Part shown: positions 1 to 12,156 of the stretch, piece by piece
How the letters are laid out: each line of letters starts with the position of its first letter
How positions within the stretch are numbered: the first letter of the stretch is position 1
From: Eudorina sp. 2006-703-Eu-15
Lineage: Eukaryota; Chlorophyta; Chlorophyceae; Chlamydomonadales; Volvocaceae
Assembly: GCA_003117195.1 (NCBI GenBank)
Contig: BDSI01000009.1
Span: forward strand, 372,001 to 436,000
Length of the DNA stretch: 64,000 nt
Direction: 5' to 3'
Translations under genes and position numbers: made by a program
Notes under the pieces: model-generated
Told to the model about the DNA's origin: nothing
Seen by the model: only the letters and a program-made list of their open reading frames with translations
Database searches by the model: none

Positions 1-3000
1 GCGCGGGGTCCCGCCGCCGCCGCCGCCGCTGTTCGCGACGACGACGACGACGGAGACGCTGAAGGCCCCGCCGTGGGCCCCAACCCTGCGACGCCCCCCG
101 GGACCGCCGCCTTGCCGTTGACCACCACCCACGCGCCCGGACCACACGACGCCGCCAGTCTGCTCGCCTCCTGCTCCGGAACCAGCCAGCACGCCTGCAG
201 CTCCAGGCGGCCCAACGAGGGCAGGCTGCTGGCCAGGAGCTGCGCGCCGTGGCTGGTCAGCGGGGCGTCCTGCGGGGCCGAGGGAACGGGAGGGGAAGGG
301 GGTACAGGGGAGAGGAGTGAGGGCCTCACACACCCGCTAGGACCCAGGAGCTAAACGCGGGCCAAGTCAACAACAAGGTCGTCCTGGGCCGACAGGAGAG
401 CATGACAGCGAAACCTGCACAGTGTGTATAGAGAAGAGACCCGCATGTGTGTGTGGGGAGGAAGGGGGGGAGGGGGCCGAAAGACGACAATGGGACCCAA
501 CGGACAGGTTGGGTCGCAAAACCTTAACGGCAGCGCGGTTGGATGAGCGGCTCTGCACATGCACCGGCCGGTTCAGATACGACCGGGAGAGGGGCCGGCT
601 GTCTCCGGGACCACGGTGTGGCAGGAAAGAGGTCGCTGGCTTCGGAGTTGTGTATGGCAACTCCGAAGACAGCGACCTCTTTCCTGCCATACTCTTCGGA
701 GTTGCCATACACAGGTCCCCACCCACCCGGATGAGCAGGCTGTGCAGGTTCGGCAGCCTCGCCGCCGCCAGCGCCGCCGCCGCCGCGTCAGTGACGCCCT
801 GCCCGCCCAGCTTCAGCTGCTCCAGGTTCCGCACCCCGCCGCCGCAGCCCGCCGCCGCAGCCCTGCTGCCGTCCCTCGCGCCGCCGCTGCTCTCTCCGGC
901 GCCCCCCGCAACCAGCGCCCGGAGACCCGCCTCGTTGACCCGGGTGCCCAGCAAGTTGAGTCGCCGCAGGTGCGGCCAGACTGGCCCACTGCTGCCACTG
1001 CCGCCATCCGCGGGGCCGCCGACGCCCGTACTCGCTCCACCGCCGCCAACGGACCCCCGCCGCACCGCTCCCACCTCGCCCGCAGCAGCCTCCGCCACGG
1101 CCCAGACGTCCGGGACGTCCTCACCCTGCGCTCGGTGCGGGTGCTCCTGCGCGCCCGCCGGTGCGGGTTGCGGTGGCGGCGGGGGTGGCTGTCGAGGGGG
1201 TGACGGCGGCGGCGGCGGCGCCATGCTGAGTTCGGTGTTGGCGGACAGGTTGAGCGCGGTGAGGGCGGTGAGCTGCTGGAGCCAGGACACGGCTGCGTCG
1301 GTCAGGGCGCCGGACGAGAGATCCAGGTCCTGAGGTGAGATTAGGTAAGCGGGGGGTTGTTGCAGGTAAACAGACGTTAAGAGGGGTTGAGGTGAGGGGA
1401 GGGGAGGGAGGCGGTGGTCGCCGGGGCCCAAGGCGGCGCGGGGGAGGAAGTACGGCGGTGGAGGCAATGGAGCGCAGTTGGATGGTACAGAGCTCTGGGG
1501 GCACCTCGCGTCTTGCACAGCGGCAGGGGTCAGGGCCCGGCGCGGAGTTGTGTGTGGGGGGGGGGAAGGGTAAGGCGGACAAGGTTTTTGGATCGTGGGC
1601 TGTGAGTTCGGAGGGCAGCAACCTGAAAGTGGCACCAACCTGAATGTGGGTCAAGCTCCGAGCTGTCGGCCTCCGAGCTGTCGGCCTCCGAGCTGCCTTT
1701 CCATTTTCAACAAACCCGGAATTGTGCGCATATGCAGCAGCTCGCGGCACCCTTCCCCCCCTCCCCACTTCCCTCCCTCCCCCTTTTCCCTCCCTCCCCC
1801 CCTTCCCTCCCTCCCTCCCCCCTTTCCCTCCCTCCCTCCCCCCCAGCAAACACGCACTCACCTGCAGCTGCGGCAGCCCCGCCGCCACCAGGGCCGCGAC
1901 TCCTGCCGTACTGCTTGCCCGCGTGCCGGCCGCCGCCAGTCTTTGGAGCGCCGGCGCGCACTGCGGACGGGCGGGGTGGAGGCAGGTGACGGGGGCGGAA
2001 GGGGAGAGAGCGTGGCGTTACGGCCACGTCAGCCCCGCACGCCCACTGCCCCAGGGAGGCCGCCCGCGCGCCCGGTCCTGTTCGCTGAGTTAGCGCGTAA
2101 TAACCCCGCCGGTCTCAATGGCAGGCAGCCTGGAGCACAGCCGAACACTCCAGGGGTCCCCCGCCCCCAGGGCTGCTCCCGAGGCCCGGCCGCGCGTCCG
2201 CGGGGATTGAAGCACACACGCCGCCCGTCGTCACGCAACCACTTCAGCAGAAAGATGGTTCTCCCGCCACCATCACCCACTCCCTGCTCCCCCAAGACAG
2301 CCTGGACTGCCTTCCTCCTGGGGCGGGGGGTTGAGGACGCACGCCCACGGCCCACACCCGTGCCCCGCCCTTGAGACGGCTGTGTCCGACCCGACCCAGT
2401 TCCCCCGGTTCCTCGAGATCGGGTGCTGGCCGCCTGAGCCGCCTCCCCTCCCGGCTTCTCAACCCTCCCCTCCCGGCTTCTCAACCCTACTGCCCCACCG
2501 CAATCCCCTCGAGCGTTCCGCACCTGCAGGTACTCCAGCTCGTCCGGTTGTACGGTGGTACGGCTGAGATCCAAGTACGTCAGGCGCGACGCCCCGTCGC
2601 CGGCGGCCATCGCCGCGAGTGGTGCGGCCCATGGGTCGGTAGAGCTGATCTCGGCGAGGTCCAGGTGTTCCAGGAGGGGTGTGGCGTGCCTGATGAAGTG
2701 CCGTACCCATGGAATCCACCAATCAGAGTGCCTGTCACAAAGCACGGACAGGCTTCAATTCTCTTTCAAGCCCTTGACCCGGCCCCACTATCACGCGACC
2801 AAGTTGCCCGGCATCTGCTGCACTCAAGTGCATATAATCGCCAATGCAATTCAGCTGTTTAGAGGTATACCGACGGGCACCGCACTCCGCGTTGCATCAG
2901 ATCGTTTGAGGCAAAGGCAAAGCCATAAAACAGATTCAGGGAGAAGTTAATGTTACCTTCCCCGGGTGCAGGCTGCAAGCAGGCACTCCCCCGAAGTCGA

Positions 3001-3141
3001 GGACAACGACCCGAACCACGCGGTGAAAATTTCAAGACAAGGCCAAGACACCCCGCACACCCTTATCCGTGGAATGCATCCGCGCGGGCACGGGCACCGA
3101 AATTGTGGCGTTGGGGGCAGTGCACGATGACTACGTGTTTT

Positions 3142-3215
<74 letters not shown>

Positions 3216-3256
3216 GACACGGTTCTGCTTATTCGCGGCTCAGCTTTTCTCCTTGC

Positions 3257-3324
<68 letters not shown>

Positions 3325-6300
3325 GGGCACACCATTTCTGGGCATGCCCGGTCGCTCAGGCAGTGGTACAACAGATCGGGGCACACGTTCAGGGCCCCGT
3401 CACCCGAGCCAATGTGTGGCTGGCTGAGCCGCCGCAGGGGGTGCAACAAGGGGCTTGGGATATCATTGCCCTAGCGGCGCTGACGGCCATGGATCGGGCG
3501 AGGGTTGGGCTACGTGCAGCGACCCGCAACGGGGGCGCACAACCCGTGCCGGGGGCGCCGGCTGCCCCGTCGCCGGTAGATGTAGCTAAGGCGCGCGCAG
3601 TCATGGAGTTCTGGCAGCAGGTCGCCAGTTTTGCAGAACTGGGCCGACTGCGACGGGGATGGGACCGGACCACCCAATCCTATCGGTGGTGGACGGCCGG
3701 ATCCGCTGCGTGCAGCCAGTAGACGTAGACTCTTGATGGATAGATAGCAGCGCGAGGCTCTAGGGTGTAGGGATTGGGACAAGGGAAGCCCACTTCCGGG
3801 CACGATGGGGATCGTGGGTGCCCGAGGAGGGTCGGGCCCGACCAGGGGGAGTTGGCAGCGGGACTTGTAGGCGAGGGCCGCTCGCGACGGGAAGGGGTGT
3901 ACGACAGGGAAGCTTACGTGGTGATGTGCTGCCTTGTGCAAACCATAGCCCCATCATGGAGCGCCCGACTGCATACCCGGACCCAGCAAGGCCTGACGTG
4001 TGCGACGTCGCTCTGACTCAGCTGGGCGGGCAGGCCTGCCGGATGGTGCAACCTTAGTTAGTACGATTAGGTTGGGACGCGGGACCAGGCTAGTTTTACC
4101 GCACCGGGCAGGGGCACGCCTCCGAATTGCTGAGGAACGCGCCCTGGGTGCTGTCAGGCCCCAATGAGGTTTCGGCACGGCGAGGGCACTGGTACTGGCA
4201 CTCCGCATAGGCATAGGCATAGGCGCGCGAAAGCCTACCACCGGATTCCCTACCTGCAACGGGTCCTGCCCGCGCAAGCGAGACACACCGCCATTGCTGA
4301 CATTGCCGACAGTAGCTGTGCTGAATGCCAGGCATCGCCGCGCCGTTCAGGGACGGCGACTGGTCCCTCCTCTTATCCTGTCACGTTACATGACCCGTGG
4401 CTGTCTCTATCGCTCAGAAGCAAGGCAATGAGCTCACGCTTCGGTCTTGGAGAGAAAGAGAACAACGTCGAGCTTCGCTCGCGTTGCCACATAAATAGCA
4501 GCCCAAACGACCGTACGATCGCCTGCCGTACAACCACCAGTACGTCATAACCAACCAACCTGCTCGGGAACCGCAACGGGACAAAGCACCAACGGTGCCT
4601 GACAGTGCTGCAAGGACTTCAGGAGGTTGAACAGCGGACTGCGAGGCGCAGACCGCCCGGGATGGGCTTCCGCCCAATCCCTTGAGGGGGCACAGCTGTC
4701 ACCGATCCTCAGGGATCGGGCGCGCGCCCTTGGTTGAGAGCGAGGGGACAGAGGCCCCTTACGCCCCTCTCCCCCGAATCCGGGGAAGAGTGCTTCGGCG
4801 GTTTCCCGTATGGGGCGGGTTAGCGCCCCCGGCCAGCGTCGGCCCGGCAGATATGTAACGATTCACACACAGCGGCGATGCGCAGGGCGCAGGGACACAG
4901 GCCGGAACGCCGGATTTCATTAGGATGGATTTGCTGGCTGTGAGCCACTGAGGGCCCTGGGGCTACTTGTGTATGGAGCTCTAGCGCTGCTATCCCGCGG
5001 GCCGGCCGCAAAGCCACCGTTGCGACGGCAGTATGGATTGCGCCGAAAGCCCCTGAGGCGCTCCATGCACTGTCCTTAGGGTGTTCGATTTGAACTTCTG
5101 CCCGAGCGGACCGGGTGACAGGCAATCACGGATGCATACTAGCACTTCAAAGGTCATGCCCCAGCAGAATTGAACCGATTTTGATGAGATGGTAGTGATT
5201 AAGAAAATCCAGAAACGTCTGACCATGTGTAGCACACGGTCAGTAACACCGATCATTACGAGCGCCGAGGCCAACATATGAATGTTCCATCGCGGCTCAG
5301 GCAGTATTCAGCGACAAGAAACTGCAACTCCCAAGAGAAAGGCGACCGGTTTCCACTCATTTCCACTCATGTACAGAGATAGAACAGAGAAGGGTTCAAT
5401 ACACGAGCGCACATTGTCACTTTCAGCAACGGATGACGTAGTGGCCACGGCGAAAGGCTCTTGCCCTACGAACAGGAAAGCGTCCAACAAACCGTATTTC
5501 CAAATAGAAACTGTTCTACGAACGCCAGTCAGTCATTCTTCCGCAGGTTGCTGTCCATTAGGATTTTATACCAAACAATGCGGCTCTCACGGTGCAAAGT
5601 TTGAAACGTAAGAAATGATTTCGCTCAGTAATACGGTACATAAGCGACCAGACAACCATTGGAGTAGTCACCAATTAGTTCATTAAACCAAATACTTATA
5701 CCGACAATATCATCCTTGGTATGCATTTGGTGATAATGCAATGCGCATGTCGAACGGAACGACGGCGTCGATAAGGGCCGACCTGCCTCGACAAAGCGAG
5801 ACAGATAATCGAGCGGGCGCCAGAAATTTAAATGCGACCAGTAGTATATTTTGCTGGTTTGAAATTGTGGCCTTTGGAAGACGGCCTTTGCAGCGTCGAG
5901 TGCGTCCTGCGTCCGTCAAGCCAATCTAGCTGTTGTCGCTGGTCAGAATTCGGGGCGACACGCTGATGACGGTCGACAAAAATTACGCCAATAATGTGGG
6001 CGACGGAATTGCCATGTATTGTATATGTTGAAGTGCGCGGTCAAAATGCGCCCGGCATCCCTGCCTGTGGCGGGCGCAGTACTGCTTTTCCGCCTGCCAC
6101 GATGTCAACAGACAGATACGGACGAGCAGACGCGCAAGGCTGTTGCACATCGCCGTCTAGACCAGCAACGAAATGAGTAATTATATTATATCATCAGCTC
6201 TTAAAAATTAATGATACAAATATATACGAGTTGGGCTGGTGCTGGGGGTCCATACCCGTTGGTCCTGGTCGATGCTGCCCTTGGGTGGCTCGCTTTCTTG

Positions 6301-9300
6301 CTTTCAGACGCGCACCGCGCTTGTCGGGGTTGGGTGCCTTGTACCGTGGCCCCTCCCCCACCCGTCGGGTCAGTTGCCGTTGTTTCGGTTGTGAGATCGC
6401 CGAACAGGACCCCCCTACCAGTCTCGCTACGGGCATGCAAACAAGGCCGCCGTGCTCTCGACTGTCACATGACAGAAGTTTCACGTTTTCACCGGTCGCG
6501 ACGATGAAAGTTCTGCACATCAGCATGTGTGTTTCCCACTCATACTGTCCGTTGCGCCGTCTGCATGCAGCGGTTGCACATCTTCCACAGGCCGCCACTG
6601 ACCTACCCGTAGCCATTTCCTGACTAGGAGGCGGTCAGGATGCATAAACCCTCAGGGCTCGGTGCGCGTCACAGAGCACACCATCGAAAGCAGCCCGACA
6701 CAGTTTCCTCTATTTTTTTCCCGACACCGATTCGGTCAGCCGCACATAAGGACGGGCGCTACAGTCGCTATGCGCGCGTACAATTATGAATTCGCGATAC
6801 GTACGGTACTATTTGAACTTTATTCACGCGCACTAGGTTTGCTTCGGTCCAATCTACAATTGATGAGAAGGGCTGTGACCTACGGGCGAGCTCGGCTGTC
6901 GGCCTGGGTTCTCGCCGGTCTCCTTCGTTCGCTTCCTCTGCATTCCAGGGTTTCGTCACGAGTCGCCTCGACTACAGCAAGTTGGAACCTGAGGAAGCTA
7001 ACGCCGTTGTGAATCTATTGATCGATTTCCTACCTCATCACAGCTGCGCTGCAGCCCCCGCTCTCATCCGAAGTCACTCATTCCGAAAGCCGCGGCCGCA
7101 AGTAGCACCGGTCCATTCCACCAAACGAAAACGCGCGGTTTCTTAATAAAGTGGAGCCATTAAATCCTGAACGAATTAAATGCAAATATACGATCATTGC
7201 AGTTCTGCGTCATGTCCCGAACATGGATTTGTGCGCGCGGCAAGCAAAGCCGGCAATGCCGGGTACCGAAGCACAGACGGCAGCCACGGACATTCAGCGC
7301 GTTTAGGGGTCCTACCGCAAGGGCAGCTCGGGCTGCCCGGGGGTGGGGTGGGGGCTTGCTGCAGCGCTTGAGCTGGTAGCCGAGCGCTTGGGTATCGCTG
7401 CTCCCAACACACGGCCCCCTTAACAACCCAGCGTCCTCAATGGCCCGCGTAACTGGCCCGCATTGCGGCTGCGTAACGTTCGCTGCCGTATCCCCCCCTT
7501 GCCATCCCGCGGCGCCCTCACGGATGCACCGCACGTTGTGCGGGGTCTGTGACTTGTAAAGCCGCTGGGTTGGTTGCTCACCGCCTCACACATCAATCAC
7601 ACAGCGCTGCCCTCCGACTTTCCCACGCATGCTTTTCATTGTGGCGTCGCTCTCAGCTTACGTCTGGGGCCAGCTGGACTGGACTGGACTGGGCTGCCGC
7701 GGGCACTGGGCTGGGCTGGCGTGGGCAGGGACGCGTTTCTCCCACACTCCCCCCGGCTCGGTCCGAATGAGGTCCCCGTCTTGCGGACTTGGTCATCCCC
7801 CCCCCGCCACCCACCCACCCACCCCCCCACCAAGGTCGCGCGGTTTCTGGCGGCGGATGCCGCCCTCGCGAAGGAGGATCTTTTCTGACGTACTACTGCC
7901 TGGGCCGTCATAACCCCCTCCCTCCCCCGCCAGCGTACTGCAGCCCGGGGGGCGCCAACCGCTGGTGACATCCGCGGAGCAAACCCCCAGTGCGGCAGCT
8001 CACCTCATGACACGTGTACTCAACTGCTCTGCTCTGCGAATCCGAACTGGAAACTCCGCATCCACATCCGCATCCCCGGAGCCGCGCACGCGGCTGCCGT
8101 ACCCCTCCCCGCTCCCGCCGCCGCTCTGGAACCCACTTTTTGTGCCCCACCCAGTGCGCCCCCGGCCCCCTCCGCACCTGAGCAGCCCGGCCAGACCCCC
8201 GGCCGACGTCGGGTCCAAGGCGGCAGCCGGCCCCGACAGCGCGCAGCCGCGCAGCAGCAGCTGCCTCAGCGCCAAGGGGGTGGGCTGCCCCGCCGGCCAC
8301 CACACCTCACGCAGCCGGCAGTGCCTCAAATCCAGCACCTGACAGGGCGGTTGCGGTTGCGGTTGCGGTTGCGGTTGCGGTTGCGGTTGCGGTTGCGGGG
8401 GCGGTTGCGGTTGCGGTTGCGGGGGCGGGGGCGGGGGGCTCGGACGCAGTGTGATTGTGATTGTGTGGGATAGGGGGGTTCAGCTTCACCCGTGGCCACT
8501 AACCTGGCAGTCCCTACCTTCCCCGGTATTTCGGGGCACCCTCATCCGGTCTCCCATGCCGACTTCTCCGAAATCAGTGCTCTTCCCGGGTTCAGCACCC
8601 ACCACCGGCATCCAGCGGAATCTGCCGAATTAACTAAGGCGTCAACTCCGCTCCTGGTCAGCTCGCAGGTCTCTTTAATCGGGTCCTTCACCGTCCATCG
8701 ACATGGGGGGACCCTTGCCCTCTAACTATCGAGGGTCTTTGGCCCGCTCTCGGTCGGGGTCGAACCTGGAACTCCAGGGGCATATATGTCGTGCCATAAC
8801 AGTCGTGCCAGAACCTATAGTGTGAAAGCTCGGGGGCGGGCAGGCGCCGTCAGAGGGGGCGCCGGGAGCGAATGGATGAACGAACGTTACAGCGGACCCC
8901 TGTCGGGAATGTCAGCCGCCGGGGACATCGCCAGGGTGACTTGACGACACGGATGCGGCGGGAGGGCGGGTGGGAGGAAGTGTGTGTGTGTGTGTCTGGA
9001 GAGCTAAGAACTGCCGTACACCCCGCCGTGTCCGCCTGGGCTGCCCTGGGCTCCCCACGGCGCAGCTCGCCCTCCACTCTTCCTTCATCACCCGTTGCAC
9101 TGGCTCCCACAGTCGCCATTTGCACCCCCGTCCGTCCGTCCGTCCGTCCGTCCGCCCCCCCTCCTTTCTGGCAATAGCGCAGCTTCAGACATGTACCCGT
9201 TACAAGGTGGACCCTGAGTCCCGACCTCGGGCGTTCCAACGGCATCCGCATGTCTTACCAACTCCCCACATCCCCTCCCCCCCTCCCTCGTCCTGCCCAG

Positions 9301-11859
9301 TGCCCACCTGCAGTGTCGGGAGGGCCGGCAGCGTGGCGAGCGGCGTCCAGGCGGCCCCCAGGTGGCGCAGCTGCGTCAGCCCCGCGGCCAGCAGCAGCAG
9401 CAACTGCTCGCCGCCGTCCGCTCCCGCGCCCGCCTCGCTGCCCCACAGCTCAAGGTGCTGCAGCCCCGTGAGGGGACCCAGCAGCGACACCCACGTCTCG
9501 TCGCCCACGGACTGTTACGGCAGGAGGCAGGTGCACACAGGACGATAGCGGTTGGCGTGGTGGCGTGATGGCGTGTAGGCCGGGGGGAGGGAAGTTAAAA
9601 GTGGGACTATCAGGCAAACCCGAGGGGGTTGCACGAGAGTTGGTACGGCAGGGAGTGATGAATTGTATTGTGCGGTTAGATGTGGGGGAGTGGCGGGGAG
9701 ACACGGGCCGCGCGCCGGGGGGCTGTTGTGGCGGGGCCAGCAGCGCGCAGCTCGCCAGACAGCGACGGCTCTGCCCCGAGGGGGGCATCGCAGCGGCCAG
9801 TCCTGCCCGGGTACCGCCCCGGTCCCCCAGCCCCAGTACCCGGCGCACCCCGCCGGACCCCCATGTAATGCGAATCAGCGAAGCCGCAGAACGCCCCGCG
9901 GCCCCTTCCGCTGTTCTCTCCCCACCACAACACACCCACACCTTGAGACCGCCCGCCTGCAGCCGGGTGAGGCCCGTGAGCGCCGCCAGGGCCGGCAGCC
10001 CCGGGCCCTGGACCCCCGTCTCTGCAGCCGCACATCGCAAAGGGAGCGAGGGGTTTGCATGCGGTTGCCGTCGGACCGCCTTATGGGACGTCACCGCGGC
10101 GCGGCCAGGCGCCAGGGACAGCACCATCCCCCGTCCCCTCGTGAAAACAGTCCTCCTTGTCCCGGGCCCCCTCGGGGGAAACCCCAAGGCAGGGTGGCAG
10201 GCCAACCGCCGGGCAGCCCCCTCCAATCCACCACGAGCACCGCGGGCCAGGCAGCAGACGCGCGCGCCATCCCACAGGCACGCGGTACGACGTACGGCAC
10301 TTTCCCGTACCTGAGATGTTGAGCGAGCGCAGCTGCTCCAGGGAGGAGGCGATCAGCGGGAGGGCTTCGTCGCCCAGTCGGGTGCAGCCGCCCAGGTCCA
10401 GGTGGCGGAGGGAGGCGGCGGCTGGCGACAGCGACGGAGGGGCCGAGGGGAGGGTTGACGCGGGGTGGCCCGTCGCGGCGCCGACGCCGGAGCCGACGGA
10501 GGGCGGGACCCGCTTCCAGGAGGCGGCGCTGGCCGCTGGGGAGGCGCTGCTGGGGGAGGAGTCGGCGGCGGGGCCGGCCTGCGGGGCCCGTGGCGGCATC
10601 AGCAGCAGCGCCTGCAGCGCCGCGGCGTTTAGCTTGACGGAACCGGTCAGCTGCAGCGAGTCGAGGTGCCTGCGAGGCCGCGGGTGGGTGTGAGAGGGTT
10701 ACATGAGAAGCCCACCCGGAACCGCCCGGTGTGTGGGCTGGGTGTGTGCAGCCGGGGTGGGGTGGATTGGGCTGAATGCCGCTGATTGGGCTGAATGCCG
10801 GTCGACATGCCGCCGCGCACACGCAACCGCACGCAACCGCACGCACCGAAACTAGGCTGTGACGGTCCACGCGGGACACGCGCTGTGACAGGTGGCGCAG
10901 AAGGGATGCGCCTCAAGCAGCGGCGGCAGTGGGGGAGCGGGTGCCGGCGGCGCCGGCCGCGGGTCGGATGCGACCGGTGCAGCCCCCGGCCCCGACGGCC
11001 GCCTGCCCGGGTCCTCAGGCACCTCCCCGGTTCCCCCGGTTCAACCCTGGGCCGTAGCTAACGGTAGCTGCCCCCCCCGCACACCGGAATCCGAGACCTT
11101 GGGTGGCCCAACCGACCCGCCAACTCTTCCCCCTAGAGAGCGACTCCCACCGTGCCCTGCCAGTATAAGCACCTGAAGGACGGGACCGGACCTCAACGAC
11201 ACCTCACGGCATTCCCCGTCGCCACCCACCCGAATCCCGCCATGGCCGCCAGCCATTCGGCCGTCACAGTGGGCCCCTGGAGGCCCACCCGGGTGACGCA
11301 GTGGCGGAAGAGTTCCAGGGTGGGGGGCCGCAACGGGAGATACCCAGCCGCGCCCGGCCCCCAGGCGCCCAGCCCACGTCCACCGCCACATGGGGCCCCG
11401 CCGGATCCCGCCCCCGAGGGGTTGGCTCCCTGGCATGCGCTCTGGCGGTCCAGAAGCAGCTCCAGTAATTCGTTGGCCGCGTGCTCCGGAAGTCTCTGGC
11501 GCGTGGGTGGGTGGGTGGGTGAAGCGAACACGGGAAAAGGCGGTGGGTGGTGGTTTGGGGTAAACCTTACACACTTCTGAGTGAGGAGCTTAAGGATGAG
11601 CAACACGAAGTACGGCTTTGAAGTCCGGCAGTCGGTGCTTCGTGCTCGTCCTGCGAAGGTCCTGCCATGGCGCCGTGGCCCTATGGCCGTCAACCACGGG
11701 ACGTACCTCCAAGGTGCGGCGCTGCACAGTCCAGTGGCGACCGCTAGCAGCAGACTGCGCAGGGCCGTAATGTACCGGGGAACGCGCAGGCACGGGAAGA
11801 TTGCCGTCATGGCTTGCGGGACATTGCAAGTGAGGGCGAGCAGCTAACTGCCGCTGCAT
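1..11859 (-). CDS. Leucine-rich-repeat protein, multi-exon, 3' end beyond window
   Basis: Hand-spliced exons on the minus strand, in order of translation: 11495-11230, 10669-10311, 10021-9942, 9511-9308, 8338-8178, 2689-2524, 1960-1862, 1329-727 and 269-<1. All junctions are GT-AG and reading phase closes at every one. Splicing restores LRRs across exon borders, for example LPQLQ joined to [14 protein letters not shown], and GLLR joined to [14 protein letters not shown]. The N-terminal part carries [15 protein letters not shown] followed by [13 protein letters not shown], the entry typical of large volvocine LRR proteins. Proline- and alanine-rich spacers interrupt the repeats. No catalytic domain is visible in the window, so a protein-interaction role is inferred only. 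The first exon is uncertain: an ATG at 11859 with a good donor at 11709 is one option. The gene continues past position 1. Confidence is high for an LRR protein and low for the start. Confidence 0.85.
620..712. repeat. Near-perfect intronic hairpin with extra arm copy
   Basis: Arms 620-650 and 658-688 are 31 nt each, pair at 30 of 31 positions and leave a 7-nt loop. Bases 690-712 repeat part of the inner stem in inverse orientation. The structure lies in the LRR-gene intron 270-726, close to the donor at 727. Confidence 0.85.
1747..1846. repeat. Polypyrimidine CCCTTCCCTCCCT-type tract
   Basis: About 100 nt of nearly pure C/T built from CCCTCC and CCCTTCC units, inside the LRR-gene intron 1330-1861. 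On the coding (minus) strand it is purine-rich, so it is not the polypyrimidine tract of the acceptor at 1330. Confidence 0.8.
3143..3213. repeat. (AC)n microsatellite
   Basis: About 35 uninterrupted AC units within the long LRR-gene intron. Confidence 0.98.
3259..3324. repeat. (AC)n microsatellite, one interruption
   Basis: AC dinucleotides with a single AAAC interruption near 3295. It directly abuts the LINE fragment that starts at 3327. Confidence 0.97.
3327..3722 (+). mobile_element. LINE 3' fragment (C-terminal zinc-binding region of ORF2)
   Basis: An open frame reads [16 protein letters not shown], the His/Cys pattern of the zinc-binding region that follows reverse transcriptase in many non-LTR retrotransposons. 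It continues through [16 protein letters not shown] to a stop at 3720-3722. The same order of motifs recurs on the minus strand at 31544-32540 (HHFGGCGVAQAVVVQI, then WLATPPVGVQQCVWDV), so both are copies of one family. No reverse transcriptase core precedes it; the upstream sequence is (AC)n. This is a 5'-truncated, dead copy inside an intron. Confidence 0.75.
8343..8440. repeat. (GGTTGC)n hexanucleotide tract
   Basis: Tandem GGTTGC units with GGGGGC variants, in the LRR-gene intron 8339-9307 just upstream (on the coding strand) of the acceptor at 8339. Confidence 0.95.
8868..8900 (+). repeat. Short copy of a dispersed element end
   Basis: Contains the motif GTTACAGCGGA preceded by GAATG/GAACG units. 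Related copies occur near 37150-37170 (minus), 49585-49610 (plus) and, more degenerate, near 50265. Probably the end of a transposable element family. Confidence 0.45.
9128..9153. repeat. (CCGT)n tract
   Basis: About six CCGT tetranucleotides in an LRR-gene intron. Confidence 0.9.
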
Positions 11860-12156
11860 GGCTGCATACCTGAATGCAAAGGTCCACGAGGCTGGGTATC
11901 TGGGGCATGAGTATCAACGAGCCGATGTTACAAGGGGTCAACCTGCCCTGCTGTGCGTGGCGTGCGACTGCAGAAATACCGATTGACTAAAGGGACAAGA
12001 TGGAATATTATCGAACTTTAGCTATTTATCATAACGCTGACAAAGCCAAACTTTGATGCCGTGCGGCTTCTTCCACCGTATCTTGCAGGCCGGAAACGGA
12101 ACCGAGGGCGCTTACGTCCGACCCTAATCGATTTCCAAGGATACACTGTAATAACC
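11860..12156. promoter_or_regulatory. Divergent intergenic region, LRR gene and coiled-coil gene
   Basis: About 300 nt lie between the candidate LRR start (minus) and the ATG at 12157 (plus), so the two genes are head to head. The sequence is AT-richer than its surroundings. I see no firm promoter motif. Confidence 0.35.

Larger units (their letters stand above)
2690..8177 (-). other. 5.5-kb intron of the LRR gene with repeat insertions
   Basis: Exons 8338-8178 and 2689-2524 join in phase (AG|G gives Arg) into one uninterrupted LRR, so everything between is intronic. It holds two (AC)n tracts, a LINE 3' fragment at 3327-3722 and, from about 5.1 to 7.2 kb, AT-richer sequence in which I recognise no gene. 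Most other introns of this gene are 70-970 nt, so expansion by insertion is likely. Confidence 0.75.

Noticed and set aside
367..1638. Long minus-strand open frame taken as a single 423-aa protein
   Set aside because: Only 727-1329 reads as LRR; both ends run through clear introns (GT-AG at 726 and 1330).
2953..3474. Open frames of poly-His/Thr or Cys/Val over the AC tracts
   Set aside because: Translated dinucleotide repeat with no coding signal.
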